Of a stretch of 52,154 nucleotides of DNA, positions 15,412 through 25,885 are shown one piece after another; position 1 is the stretch's first letter; the number at the start of each line of letters is the position of its first letter. Below the pieces are notes generated by a model. It worked only from the letters and a program-made list of their open reading frames with translations, was not told the origin of the DNA and searched no databases. The position numbers were made by a program, and so were the translations under genes. Origin of the DNA: an uncultured Prevotellaceae bacterium (GTDB lineage: Bacteria > Bacteroidota > Bacteroidia > Bacteroidales > Bacteroidaceae); NCBI GenBank assembly GCA_902786565.1, contig CADACW010000021.1, forward strand, positions 1 through 52,154, read 5' to 3'.

Positions 15412-17802
15412 TTATACTACTTTGAATTTGGCAAACTTGAGCAGAAGTTGCTTGGTGCCTACGTTGCGGAACTCCACGGTGGCCTTCTCGTTCTCGCCCT
15501 GTCCCTCCAGTTTGAGCACCGTGCCGATGCCGAAGCGCTGGTGCTCGATGGTGCTGCCCACGCTGAGGCCGTAGCTCGACGGTGCCGAGGGTGCCTGTCT
15601 GGCTGCGGGCTCTCCCTTTGCCAGCCGGAGTTTGCGCTTGAAGCCGTCAGAAAAGGGGGCGACAGGCTTTTCTGCCTGTCGCGGGGCCACGGCACGTGGC
15701 CGTGGGTCGGCCTTGAACTGTGTGGCCACGGGATGAGCATTCTGCATCCACGGCAGTCGGCTGGAGCCGAAGTCATCGGCCTCACGTCCGCCTTTCTCGT
15801 CCTCCGTGCGGAGCAAGCGGGGGTCGATGTCGCGTATGAACCGCGAGGGGGTGTCGTACTCCATCCGCCCATAGCGGAATCGGTTTTGGGCGCAGGTAAG
15901 TATGCAGTGGCGCTCGGCCCTGGTGATGGCCACATAGAGCAGTCGGCGCTCCTCCTCCAGCTCGCGCATGGACCCCACGCACATGGGCGACGGGAAGATG
16001 TTCTCCTCCAGACCAACGACGAACACCGTCGGGAACTCCAGACCCTTGGCCGAGTGGATGGTCATCAGCGACACCTTGGGCTGGTTGTCGTCGCCGTCGC
16101 TGTCCAGGTCGGTGAGCAGCGCCACCTCCTGCAAGAAGTCGCCCAGGCTCACCTGGTCGCCCTGTCCCTCCTCGCGTCGGCCCTCCACGAAGTCGTGCAT
16201 GCCACTGAGAAACTCTTCCAGGTTCTCCTGTCGTGACAGGTCTTCCGGAGCGCGGCCGCTATAAAGGTCTTTGGCAACACCGCTCTCCTGTATGATAGCA
16301 TGGCCCAGCTGATAGGCGTCTTCTGTTGCCAGCCGTGCCCTCCAGCCCTCAACCATCTGGCGGAAAGCGTCAATTTTTTTAGAGGTGAGAGGTGAGAGGT
16401 GAGGGGTGAGAGGTGTGGGGTGAGAGGTGAGAGGTGAGAGGTTGGGGGTGAGTATCGATGGGGCGGCCAGCGATGTGATGACTGTCCAGAGAGAGACACC
16501 CTGGTCGTTGGCAGCAGCTACAATCTTGCCGACGGTGGTATCGCCGATGCCACGGGCAGGATAGTTGATGATGCGCTTCAGGGCCTCCTCATCGTCGGGG
16601 TTGGCCACCAGACGGAAGTAAGCAATCACGTCCTTGATTTCCTTGCGCTGGTAGAAACTCAGTCCGCCGTAGATGCGGTAAGGAATGTTGTCCTTACGCA
16701 TCTGCTCCTCGAAAGAGCGGCTCTGTGCATTGGTGCGGTAGAGGATGGCAAAGTCGCTGTATTCACCGCCCTCCTGCCGGCGCAGCCGCTTGATGTCCTG
16801 ACACACGATGATGGCCTCCTCCTTGTCGCTGTAGGCCGGCTTGAGGGTGACCAGGTCGCCCTCGTCGTTCTGGCTGAAGACGTTCTTCTGTATCTGCCGC
16901 TCGTTCTTGCGTATCAGGCTGTTGGCTGCTTGGACAATGCGCTGCGTACTGCGGTAGTTCTGCTCCAGCTTGAACAACTTTGTTTCCTGATATGACTCGC
17001 TGAAGTTCAGAATATTGTCGATATTGGCTCCACGGAAGCTGTAGATGCTCTGCGCATCGTCGCCAACCACGCAGACGCGCTGCCGCTCGCGGGTGAGCTG
17101 CAGCACAATCTTCTGCTGGGCGAAGTTGGTGTCCTGATACTCGTCTACGAGCACGTAGAGGAACTTCTCCACATACTTGCGGCGTATGTCCTCGTGGCGC
17201 TCGAAGAGCAGATAGGTGTAGACCAGCAGGTCGTCGAAATCCATGGCGTTGGCCTGTCGGCACCGCTCGGCATAGCGCTGGTAGATGTCGTAGACCCTGG
17301 GCCGCTTGCTGTCGAAGAGCGAGCAGTTGACAAACTGCCCGGGCATAATGAGGTGGTTCTTGGCCATCGAGATCTGGTCGCTCACCGAGGCGGGCTTGTA
17401 GACCTTGTCGTCCAGCTGCATCTCCTTGACGATGCTCTTCACCAGCGAGCGGGCGTCGGCCTGGTCGTAGATGGTGAAGTTCGGCTGAAAACCGACGTGT
17501 TCGGCCTCCACTCGCAGGATGTGCGAAAAGACGCTGTGGAAGGTGCCCATCTGCAAATAGCGGGCACGCTCCATGCCCACCAGGTGGCCTATGCGCTCCT
17601 TCATCTCGCGGGCGGCCTTATTGGTGAAGGTCAGGGCCAGGATGTTCCAGGGGGCCAGTCCCTTCTCCTCCAGCAGATAGGCAATCTTATAGGTCAGCAC
17701 GCGGGTCTTGCCCGAGCCCGCGCCTGCAATGACCAGCGATGCACCGTCGCAATAGGTTACGGCCTGGCGCTGACTCTCGTTCAGTTGTGAAAGGTCGGTC
17801 AT
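15412..17802 (-). CDS. pcrA: UvrD/PcrA-type superfamily 1 DNA helicase
   Basis: 796 residues, near the family norm. A 3'-to-5' helicase for repair and replication restart. Motifs in order: Q motif LNESQRQAVTY, Walker A GAGSGKTR (about residues 26-33), LTFTNKAAREM, GTFHSVF, Walker B VDEYQDTN, VVGDDAQSIYSFRGA, EQNYRST, FAILYRTNAQSR, TIHSAKGLEFPTVFVVGLEE, RRLLYVAITRAE and a C-terminal Tudor-like module VEFRNVGTKQLLLKFAKFKVV that binds RNA polymerase in PcrA. Odd feature: a heptamer array is embedded in frame and encodes three 7-residue LTPxLSP-like repeats at about residues 450-473. It probably forms a flexible surface loop. The stop lies 11 nt before the larger heptamer array. Confidence 0.95.
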   Translation of the reverse strand: MTDLSQLNESQRQAVTYCDGASLVIAGAGSGKTRVLTYKIAYLLEEKGLAPWNILALTFTNKAAREMKERIGHLVGMERARYLQMGTFHSVFSHILRVEAEHVGFQPNFTIYDQADARSLVKSIVKEMQLDDKVYKPASVSDQISMAKNHLIMPGQFVNCSLFDSKRPRVYDIYQRYAERCRQANAMDFDDLLVYTYLLFERHEDIRRKYVEKFLYVLVDEYQDTNFAQQKIVLQLTRERQRVCVVGDDAQSIYSFRGANIDNILNFSESYQETKLFKLEQNYRSTQRIVQAANSLIRKNERQIQKNVFSQNDEGDLVTLKPAYSDKEEAIIVCQDIKRLRRQEGGEYSDFAILYRTNAQSRSFEEQMRKDNIPYRIYGGLSFYQRKEIKDVIAYFRLVANPDDEEALKRIINYPARGIGDTTVGKIVAAANDQGVSLWTVITSLAAPSILTPNLSPLTSHPTPLTPHLSPLTSKKIDAFRQMVEGWRARLATEDAYQLGHAIIQESGVAKDLYSGRAPEDLSRQENLEEFLSGMHDFVEGRREEGQGDQVSLGDFLQEVALLTDLDSDGDDNQPKVSLMTIHSAKGLEFPTVFVVGLEENIFPSPMCVGSMRELEEERRLLYVAITRAERHCILTCAQNRFRYGRMEYDTPSRFIRDIDPRLLRTEDEKGGREADDFGSSRLPWMQNAHPVATQFKADPRPRAVAPRQAEKPVAPFSDGFKRKLRLAKGEPAARQAPSAPSSYGLSVGSTIEHQRFGIGTVLKLEGQGENEKATVEFRNVGTKQLLLKFAKFKVV
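16384..16453. repeat. Heptamer array inside pcrA
   Basis: Ten heptamers related to GGTGAGA (variants GGTGAGG, GGTGTGG, GGTTGGG, GGTGAGT). Read on the minus strand they give 7-residue periods [21 protein letters not shown]. The frame stays open on both sides. The array is more diverged than the intergenic one at 15282-15400, suggesting it is older or under coding constraint. Confidence 0.93.
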
Positions 17803-17808
17803 ACGCGT

Positions 17809-18465
17809 TTATGGGAGTTGGCGCATAGCTCTGGCAAAGACACCGCTGGCCACGCTGACGGCCTCCTCCTCGCCAGAGAACTGGCGGGCCTCTGCCGAGC
17901 GGTCGATGAAGTCCATACTGTCGGCGTCGAGGGTGACTGACCGTGAGCGGTAGTAGTTCTGGTCAGAGAATCCGCCGTAGCTGCCGGCACGGTTGTAGGT
18001 GCCCCACTCGTTGAAGGCCACGTTCTCGAAGTCAAACTGGATGCGCCTGTTGCTGTAGTCGCGGATGTAGCCGTAGAAGTGGTTGCTGTTGATGTTGTAG
18101 TCGAGGATGTAGATGGGTGTCCACCTGTCGTCGTCGTAGATGAGGGTGATTTCGCCATCGACGATAAACCACTTGAACGTGCAGTAGGCATAGTCGTAGC
18201 GTGGCGAGCGGGTGTCATAGTTCAGCTCGCGGCCACGTCCGCTGGTATAATAGTCTTTGGACGAGGAGAACTGCATCACGGTGGCGTAGGTCGAGCCGTT
18301 CAGTCCCCATCGGTCCACGTAGTAGGCGCCCACATAGCCCTGCCAGTCGGCACCGCGCAGTTGCTTGGCAATGTAATCATCGTCGTTCTGACAGTTGGTA
18401 AGTGTAGTCAGGGTAGCCAAGGCCACGGTCAGGGTCAGAAGCAGTTGGCTGAAACTCTTTTTCAT
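17809..18465 (-). CDS. Putative lipoprotein of unknown function
   Basis: 218 residues from the ATG at 18465, where MKKSFSQLLLTLTVALATL gives a lipoprotein signal ending in the lipobox TLTNC. A longer frame upstream overlaps the pyrH end and is not needed. The mature part is rich in Tyr, Asp and Arg, with beta-strand patterning (GEITLIYDDDRWTPIYILDY, FYGYIRDYSNRRIQF). I do not recognise a family. It lies between pyrH and pcrA on the same strand, 6 nt before the pcrA start, so it is likely co-transcribed with them. Confidence 0.75.
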   Translation of the reverse strand: MKKSFSQLLLTLTVALATLTTLTNCQNDDDYIAKQLRGADWQGYVGAYYVDRWGLNGSTYATVMQFSSSKDYYTSGRGRELNYDTRSPRYDYAYCTFKWFIVDGEITLIYDDDRWTPIYILDYNINSNHFYGYIRDYSNRRIQFDFENVAFNEWGTYNRAGSYGGFSDQNYYRSRSVTLDADSMDFIDRSAEARQFSGEEEAVSVASGVFARAMRQLP

Positions 18466-18505
18466 ACTTACGAGGGTGTTAATGTTTCGATGAAATGGCA
18501 TTTTT

Positions 18506-19216
18506 TTACGGATGCACAAGGGTGCCTATCTCCTCACCCTCCATCACGCGCTTCAGGTTTCCCACCACGTCCATGTTGAACACGTAGATGGGCAGTCCGT
18601 TGTCTTGGCACATGCAGATGGCAGTCAGGTCCATCACCTTCAGTCCGCGGTCCAGCACCTCTTTATACGATATGTCGTGGAACTTGGTGGCCGTTGGGTC
18701 CTTCTCCGGGTCGGCGGTGTAGATGCCGTCCACGCGGGTGCCCTTCAGCATCACGTCGGCCTCAATCTCGATACCGCGCAGTGAGCTGCCGGTGTCGGTG
18801 GTAAAATAGGGCGAGCCCGTTCCGGCGGAGAAGATGCACACATAGCCCTGCTCCATGGCCTCGATGGCACGCCACTTGCTGTAGAACTCGCCGATGGGCT
18901 CCATGCGGATGGCCGTCATCACGCGGTTCTTCACGCCGATGGCACCCAGTGCCGACGAAAGGGCCAGCGAATTGATGACGGTGGCGCACATGCCCATTTG
19001 GTCGCCCTTCACGCGGTCGAATCCCTTCTGGCTGCCGCTCAGTCCGCGGAAGATGTTGCCCCCGCCGATGACGATGCCTATCTGCACGCCCATGGCGGCC
19101 ACTTCTTTGATTTGCTGGGCATACTGTCCCAAACGCTCAGGGTCGATGCCGTAGCCCTGACTGCCCATCAGGCTCTCGCCCGACAGTTTCAGTAGAATCC
19201 TTTTGAATCTTGACAT
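18506..19216 (-). CDS. pyrH: Uridylate kinase (UMP kinase)
   Basis: 236 residues, the usual bacterial UMPK size. It phosphorylates UMP to UDP in pyrimidine biosynthesis and works as a hexamer. Amino acid kinase fold motifs: RILLKLSGESLMG, GIVIGGGNIFRG, DQMGMCATVINSLAL, the uridine region TGSPYFTTDTGSSLRGIE, and VDGIYTADPEKDP. It starts at ATG 19216. An AT-rich repetitive stretch separates it from birA upstream on the same strand. Confidence 0.97.
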   Translation of the reverse strand: MSRFKRILLKLSGESLMGSQGYGIDPERLGQYAQQIKEVAAMGVQIGIVIGGGNIFRGLSGSQKGFDRVKGDQMGMCATVINSLALSSALGAIGVKNRVMTAIRMEPIGEFYSKWRAIEAMEQGYVCIFSAGTGSPYFTTDTGSSLRGIEIEADVMLKGTRVDGIYTADPEKDPTATKFHDISYKEVLDRGLKVMDLTAICMCQDNGLPIYVFNMDVVGNLKRVMEGEEIGTLVHP

Positions 19217-19238
19217 GGTTTCTTGTTTTTATTTTTCG

Positions 19239-19302
19239 TTATTACGTTATCTCGTTATTACGCCGCTCAATTTTTAAATCATTTGATTTATAAATCTTTT
19301 AA
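19239..19302. repeat. AT-rich degenerate direct repeats upstream of pyrH
   Basis: TCGTTATTACG occurs twice in close succession (near 19239-19262), followed by repeated AAATTTTTAAAT/GATTTATAAATC-like units that run into the last codons of birA. No -7 box was found here, so pyrH may be read from birA. Confidence 0.5.
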
Positions 19303-20049
19303 TTATTTAATTTTTAAATTTTCAAACCTCACTTCCTTGAAAGCCAGGTGGTAGGGGCTGTGTCCGGGAGCCTGCAGTTCCAGATGGCCGTCGTCGGTGA
19401 CGGTGAGCAGGCGGCAGACCTCGGTATGGCCGTCGGTGAAACGGTAGGGATGCGTCTCGCCCAGGCGGTACAGGTGTTGGCGGTAGCGGGTTCGGATGGG
19501 CTCCCAGCGGCCTTCCGTCACCTGCTGCATACACTTCCCTATGTTGTCCAGCACCTGCCGGAACACCTCCTCGCGGTCCACATCGTGGCCCAGTATCTGA
19601 CTGAGCGACACGGGGTTGGGCGCATCGCTGACAAACCGGCGCTGGTTCACGTTGAGGCCAGTGCCAATGATGCAGTCTTTGATGAAGGCCCCCTTCAGGT
19701 TGGTCTCTATCAGCGTGCCGCACATCTTCAGGTCGTGCCAGTAGATGTCGTTGGGCCACTTTATCTTCACGTCGTCCACGTAGGAGGCCAGCGCGTCCCG
19801 AAGCGCAAGGGCATTGGCCATCGAGAGGATGAACTGGTCGGCAGCGCGCAGCTCCTTGGGGTGAAGGAGCACGGAGAAGAGCAGATTCTGACCATCCTCA
19901 CTCTCCCAGCTGTTGGTGCCGCAGCCGCGGCCCGCCGTCTGATGGTCGGCCCACACCGCCACATCGACCGCGCCTGGCTGGGCCGCCAACTGCCTGCAAT
20001 AGCTGTTGGTAGAGTCAGTCTCGCCAATATGTATGACACTCAGTTGCAT
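19303..20049 (-). CDS. birA: Biotin-[acetyl-CoA-carboxylase] ligase
   Basis: 248 residues, the short form without an N-terminal DNA-binding domain. It activates biotin with ATP and transfers it to the biotin carboxyl carrier protein. Motifs: DSTNSYCRQ, ADHQTAGRGCGTNSW (adenylate-binding glycine-rich loop), NLLFSVLLHP, KWPNDIYWHDLKMCGTLIE (biotin and ATP contacts) and GTGLNVNQ. A small SH3-like domain closes the protein. Lacking a winged helix, it should not act as a repressor. It leads the minus-strand block birA-pyrH-lipoprotein-pcrA-mutL. Confidence 0.94.
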   Translation of the reverse strand: MQLSVIHIGETDSTNSYCRQLAAQPGAVDVAVWADHQTAGRGCGTNSWESEDGQNLLFSVLLHPKELRAADQFILSMANALALRDALASYVDDVKIKWPNDIYWHDLKMCGTLIETNLKGAFIKDCIIGTGLNVNQRRFVSDAPNPVSLSQILGHDVDREEVFRQVLDNIGKCMQQVTEGRWEPIRTRYRQHLYRLGETHPYRFTDGHTEVCRLLTVTDDGHLELQAPGHSPYHLAFKEVRFENLKIK

Positions 20050-20057
20050 CGTTGCTG

Positions 20058-20065
20058 CAAAGGTA
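20058..20065 (-). promoter_or_regulatory. -7 element for birA (TACCTTTG)
   Basis: TACCTTTG on the minus strand ends 8 nt before the birA ATG at 20049, which would leave almost no leader. No clear -33 element. Confidence 0.55.
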
Positions 20066-20140
20066 GCACATTTGCGGCAATATTCGGCGGTCTTTAACTC
20101 CCTTTAACGCCTTTTACGCTTATAACTGCGAAAAAAGCAC

Positions 20141-20148
20141 TACCTTTG
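20141..20148 (+). promoter_or_regulatory. -7 element for tadA (TACCTTTG)
   Basis: TACCTTTG with only 9 nt between it and the ATG at 20158. It excludes the in-frame Met at 20146, which overlaps the element, and implies a leader of a few nucleotides. Confidence 0.65.
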
Positions 20149-20157
20149 CACCCTACT

Positions 20158-20610
20158 ATGACAGACGAAGAACTACAGAAACGCGACGAGCGATACATGC
20201 GTATGGCACTGGCGGAGGCCCACAAGGCACTGGAGAAAGGCGAAGTGCCCATCGGTGCCGTGGTGGTGGGCGGCGACAGGGTGTTGGCCCGTGCCCACAA
20301 CCTGACGGAGACGCTGTGCGACGTGACCGCCCACGCCGAAATGCAGGCCATCACGATGGCGGCCAACCAACTGGGCGGCAAGTATCTGACCGACTGCACA
20401 CTCTATGTCACCGTGGAGCCCTGCACCATGTGCGCCGGGGCCATAGGCTGGGCACAGCTGCCACGCCTGGTCTACGGATGTGCCGACGAGAAGCGGGGCT
20501 ACAGCAGATTCGCACCACGCGCCCTGCACCCCAAGGCCACGGTGAGCAGCGGCATACTGGAGGCTGAGTGCCGCCAGATGATGCAGGAATTCTTTCGCGA
20601 AAAACGATAA
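20158..20610 (+). CDS. tadA: tRNA-adenosine deaminase-type cytidine/deoxycytidylate deaminase family enzyme
   Basis: 150 residues. The zinc-binding deaminase signature is intact: HAE (His59, Glu61) and PCTMC (Cys89, Cys92). The TadA-like surroundings are GEVPIGAVVV, RAHNL, VEPCTMCAGAI and VYGCADEKRGYSRF. TadA converts A34 to inosine in the tRNA-Arg(ACG) wobble position; other nucleoside deaminases share the fold, so the tRNA assignment is probable rather than proven. The start at 20158 is set by the promoter position. The dipeptidase gene follows after 17 nt. Confidence 0.88.
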   Translation: MTDEELQKRDERYMRMALAEAHKALEKGEVPIGAVVVGGDRVLARAHNLTETLCDVTAHAEMQAITMAANQLGGKYLTDCTLYVTVEPCTMCAGAIGWAQLPRLVYGCADEKRGYSRFAPRALHPKATVSSGILEAECRQMMQEFFREKR

Positions 20611-20627
20611 TCACAATTATTATTAAC

Positions 20628-22307
20628 ATGAAAAAGCAAATTCTACTTTCGGCCATGCTCATCGCCGCCAGCGGCGCAATGGCATGCACCAACTTCATCG
20701 TTGGCAAAAAAGCCTCGAAGGACGGCTCAGTTATCTGTTCCTATTCAGCCGACAGCTACGGCATGTTCACCGGCCTGCGCCACCAGCCTGCCGCCAAGCA
20801 CCAGAAGGGCGACATGCGCAAAATCTACGAATGGGACACGAACAAATACCTGGGCGAGATACCCGAAGCCGCTGAGACTTACAACACCATAGGCAACATC
20901 AACGAGTGGCAGGTGACCATCGGCGAGACCACCTTTGGCGGACGCGAAGAAATGGTTGACACAACCGGCATAATAGACTACGGATCACTAATTTATATAG
21001 CACTGCAACGCGCCAAGACCGCCCGTGAGGCCATCAGCATTATGACTACACTCGTAGAGCAGTACGGCTACTGCTCGGAGGGAGAGACGTTCACTATCTG
21101 CGACCCCAACGAGGCCTGGATCATGGAGATGATGGGCGCCCACATGCCCGACTCGGTGAAGGCCACCCTGAAACCGTCCGCCCGCAAGCAGCTGGGACGC
21201 ACCGTGTGGGTGGCACTGCGCATACCCGACGATATGATTTGCGGCCACGCCAACCAGAGCCGCATCACCACTTTCAACATGGAAGACAAAAGCGGCGACG
21301 TGCTCTACTCGAAAAACGTGGTGACCTACGCCCGGCAGATGGGCTGGTTCACAGGCAAGGACGAGGCATTCTCGTACAACGCTGCCTACGCAAAGCCCGA
21401 TTTCACCGGCAGACGCATCTGCGACGCCCGCGTGTGGAGCTTCTTCAACCGCTATGCCGACGGCATGGACCGCTACCTGGCCTGGGCCGACGGCCATGAC
21501 AAGGACGCCGAGGTAATGCCCCTGTGGGTGAAGCCCAGCCGACTGCTGACCGTGGCCGATGTGGAGGCCGCCATGCGCGACCACTTCGAGGGAACCCCCT
21601 TCTCGCTCGACCACGACATGGGCGGCGGACTGTGGGAAATGCCCTACCGCCCCACCCCGCTCTACTTTGAGGTAGACGGCAAGAAATACTTCAACGAGCG
21701 GCCCGTATCGACACAGCAGGCCGGATTCGTCTACGTCAGCCAGATGCGCTCGTGGCTGCCCCGCCAGGTGGGCGGCTGCTTCTGGTTTGCCAACGACGAC
21801 GGCAACATGGTGCCCTTCACGCCCGTCTACTGCTGCGCCACCGAGGCACCACGCCCCTACAACACCCCCGGCGCCGACGACCTGACCTTCTCGTTCGACA
21901 ATGCTTACTGGGTGCAGAACTGGGTCAGCAACATGGTCTATCCCCGCTACAGCGTGCTCTTCCCCAGTCTGAAGGAGGTGCGCGACTCGCTCGATCAGTC
22001 GTACTTCCGCGCACAGAAAGAGGTGGAGGACCGCGCACTGGCCATGGACGAGAATGCCCGCGTGAAATATCTGACCGGCTACACCGCCGACAAAGCCACA
22101 CAGATGTTAGACCGTTGGAAGAGGCTTGCCACATATCTCATTGTGAAATACAACGATATGATTGCGAAGCCAGAAGAGAACGGACAGTTCACCCGCACCC
22201 CCTACGGCTTTGGTTCTACGGTGAAGCGTCCGGGCTATCCCACCCGATACGCCTCCGACCTGGTCAAGCAGACCGGCGACAAATTCCTGCTGCCTGCCGA
22301 TAAATAA
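20628..22307 (+). CDS. Secreted peptidase family C69 (dipeptidase)
   Basis: 559 residues. The signal peptide MKKQILLSAMLIAASGAMA is followed directly by Cys20 in ACTNFIVGKKASKDG. In C69 enzymes this Cys becomes the N-terminal nucleophile (Ntn-hydrolase) after processing. Further family features are CSYSADSYG, INEWQVTIGETTFGGRE, YGYCSEGETFTICDPNEAWIMEMMG and LDHDMGGGLWEMPYRP. It likely cleaves dipeptides in the periplasm, supporting the amino-acid and peptide feeding typical of Prevotella. The frame continues 20 codons upstream into tadA; the ATG at 20628 is chosen for the signal peptide. Confidence 0.9.
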   Translation: MKKQILLSAMLIAASGAMACTNFIVGKKASKDGSVICSYSADSYGMFTGLRHQPAAKHQKGDMRKIYEWDTNKYLGEIPEAAETYNTIGNINEWQVTIGETTFGGREEMVDTTGIIDYGSLIYIALQRAKTAREAISIMTTLVEQYGYCSEGETFTICDPNEAWIMEMMGAHMPDSVKATLKPSARKQLGRTVWVALRIPDDMICGHANQSRITTFNMEDKSGDVLYSKNVVTYARQMGWFTGKDEAFSYNAAYAKPDFTGRRICDARVWSFFNRYADGMDRYLAWADGHDKDAEVMPLWVKPSRLLTVADVEAAMRDHFEGTPFSLDHDMGGGLWEMPYRPTPLYFEVDGKKYFNERPVSTQQAGFVYVSQMRSWLPRQVGGCFWFANDDGNMVPFTPVYCCATEAPRPYNTPGADDLTFSFDNAYWVQNWVSNMVYPRYSVLFPSLKEVRDSLDQSYFRAQKEVEDRALAMDENARVKYLTGYTADKATQMLDRWKRLATYLIVKYNDMIAKPEENGQFTRTPYGFGSTVKRPGYPTRYASDLVKQTGDKFLLPADK

Positions 22308-22379
22308 AAGCACGCCCGGCTGAAAAAGGCCATCAACCCGAACCAAAACATCCGGGAGCCCGGAACTAAACTTAACGAC

Positions 22380-22456
22380 TCGACGTAATTTACATAAATT
22401 ACGACGAAATTTATATAAATTACGACGTAATTCAAATAAATTACGTCGTAATTTTA
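22380..22456. repeat. Tandem 21-nt AT-rich units (3.6 copies)
   Basis: Units at 22380-22400, 22401-22421, 22422-22442 and a partial 22443-22456. Each has an ACGACGTAATT-like head and a TAAATT-like tail, so each is partly self-complementary. The array lies 73 nt after the dipeptidase stop. Confidence 0.85.
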
Positions 22457-22462
22457 GTTTTT

Positions 22463-22551
22463 GTCCGTAGCGGAAAAACAAATTGCTCCGGCCATCGCCA
22501 CAAATTGCGCCGGCCATCACCACAAAAGCCTCCGCCCGTTGTCACCGAAAA
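22463..22551. repeat. Second tandem array, 22-nt GC-richer units (3 copies)
   Basis: Units at 22486-22507, 22508-22529 and 22530-22551 share a CTCCGGCCAT head and a CACAAA tail; the third is more diverged. A possible earlier degenerate unit lies at 22463-22485. Unrelated in sequence to the array just upstream but with almost the same period. Confidence 0.75.
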
Positions 22552-22616
22552 GCAGGAATATCATCTTTTTTAGACTTTTTATAGATAAAGAGGTGTGGTT
22601 ATTGCAAAAATTGTTG

Positions 22617-22624
22617 TAACTTTG
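22617..22624 (+). promoter_or_regulatory. -7 element for the fur-type gene (TAACTTTG)
   Basis: TAACTTTG with 10 nt to the ATG at 22635, again implying a very short leader. The -33 region is unclear. Confidence 0.6.
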
Positions 22625-22634
22625 CCCACGGTTT

Positions 22635-24457
<1,823 letters not shown>

Positions 24458-24479
24458 TGTTCAGGCACGCAAAACAATT

Positions 24480-25868
24480 ATGGCGAATAAAACAAGTATT
24501 GTAAAGGGAACACGCGACTTCGGCCCTCAGGAGATGGCCCGCCGCAACTATATATTCAACACCATCCGCTCGGTCTACGAGCTGTATGGGTTCCAACAAA
24601 TAGAGACCCCCGCCCAGGAGACGCTGCAGACGCTGATGGGCAAGTATGGCGAGGAGGGCGACAAGCTGCTGTTCAAGATTCTGAACAGCGGAGACTTCCT
24701 GTCAAAAGTCACTGACGATGAGCTGGTTGAGCGCAATACGCTCCACCTTGCATCGAAAATCTGCGAGAAGGGCTTGCGCTACGACCTCACCGTGCCCTTC
24801 GCCCGTTACGTGGTGATGCACCGCGAGGAGCTGCAGCTGCCCTTCAAGCGCTATCAGGTGCAGCCTGTCTGGCGCGCCGACCGTCCGCAGAAAGGCCGCT
24901 ACCGCGAGTTCTACCAGTTCGACGGCGACGTGGTGGGCAGCGACTCGCTGCTCAATGAGGTGGAGCTGATGCAGATAGTAGACACGGTGTTCACCCGCTT
25001 CGGCGTGCGCGTGGAAATCAAAATCAACAACCGCAAGATACTCACCGGCATCGCCGAGGTCATCGGCGCTGCCGATAAGATTGTAGACATCACCGTGGCC
25101 ATCGACAAGCTGGACAAGATTGGCATCGACGCCGTGAACGAGGAACTGCGCAACAACGGCCTGACCGACGAACAGATAGCCAAACTGCAGCCCATCATCA
25201 TGCTGCAGGGCACCAACGACGAAAAACTCGACACCATTGCCGAGGTGCTCAAGGACAGCGAGACCGGCCTGAAGGGTGTCGAAGAGACACGCTTCATCCT
25301 CACCACATTGGGCGCAGGCAGCGGCTCCGGCGCTGCAACTGCCACAGCCCTGCACAACACCCTCCAGCTCGACCTGACCCTTGCCCGAGGCCTGAGCTAC
25401 TACACCGGCGCCATCTTCGAGGTGAAAGCCCTTGACACGCCGATGGGCAGCATCAGCGGCGGCGGTCGCTACGACAATCTCACCGGCATCTTCGGCATGC
25501 CCGGTCTGTCGGGCGTGGGCATCAGCTTCGGTGTAGACCGTATCTACGACGTACTCAACGCTTTAGACCTCTATCCTAAAGACGCACTTCAGACCACTCA
25601 GGTGCTCTTTATCAACTTTGGCGACCGCGAGACGGCCTACTGTCTGCCCATCATCGCCAAGGTGCGTGCCGCCGGCATCCGCGCCGAATATTATCCCGAC
25701 CAGACAAAGATGAAGAAGCAAATGGCCTATGCCAACGCCAAGCAGATACCCTACGTGGTGCTTGCCGGCGAGAGCGAGATGGCCGCAGGCAAGGTGACCC
25801 TGAAAGACATGGCCACCGGCGAACAGATGCTGCTTACTCCCGACGAGCTGCAACAAACAATACACTAA
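24480..25868 (+). CDS. hisS: Histidyl-tRNA synthetase
   Basis: 462 residues. A class II synthetase that charges tRNA-His. Motif 1 includes [16 protein letters not shown]; motif 2 is [30 protein letters not shown]; the histidine-A region reads [12 protein letters not shown]; motif 3 is [33 protein letters not shown]-terminal anticodon-binding fold follows (about residues 370-462). An insert of roughly 35-40 residues between motifs 2 and 3 is usual for the Bacteroidota type. It is 22 nt downstream of purA and 17 nt before the next gene. Confidence 0.97.
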   Translation: MANKTSIVKGTRDFGPQEMARRNYIFNTIRSVYELYGFQQIETPAQETLQTLMGKYGEEGDKLLFKILNSGDFLSKVTDDELVERNTLHLASKICEKGLRYDLTVPFARYVVMHREELQLPFKRYQVQPVWRADRPQKGRYREFYQFDGDVVGSDSLLNEVELMQIVDTVFTRFGVRVEIKINNRKILTGIAEVIGAADKIVDITVAIDKLDKIGIDAVNEELRNNGLTDEQIAKLQPIIMLQGTNDEKLDTIAEVLKDSETGLKGVEETRFILTTLGAGSGSGAATATALHNTLQLDLTLARGLSYYTGAIFEVKALDTPMGSISGGGRYDNLTGIFGMPGLSGVGISFGVDRIYDVLNALDLYPKDALQTTQVLFINFGDRETAYCLPIIAKVRAAGIRAEYYPDQTKMKKQMAYANAKQIPYVVLAGESEMAAGKVTLKDMATGEQMLLTPDELQQTIH

Positions 25869-25885
25869 CCTAAACAAAACTCACC

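Noticed and set aside
19217-19302. Promoter for pyrH in the AT-rich gap
   Set aside because: No TAnnTTTG on the minus strand in this stretch; the A/T richness comes from degenerate repeats.
22380-22551. CRISPR array
   Set aside because: Units of 21-22 nt follow each other directly; there are no unique spacers between repeats.
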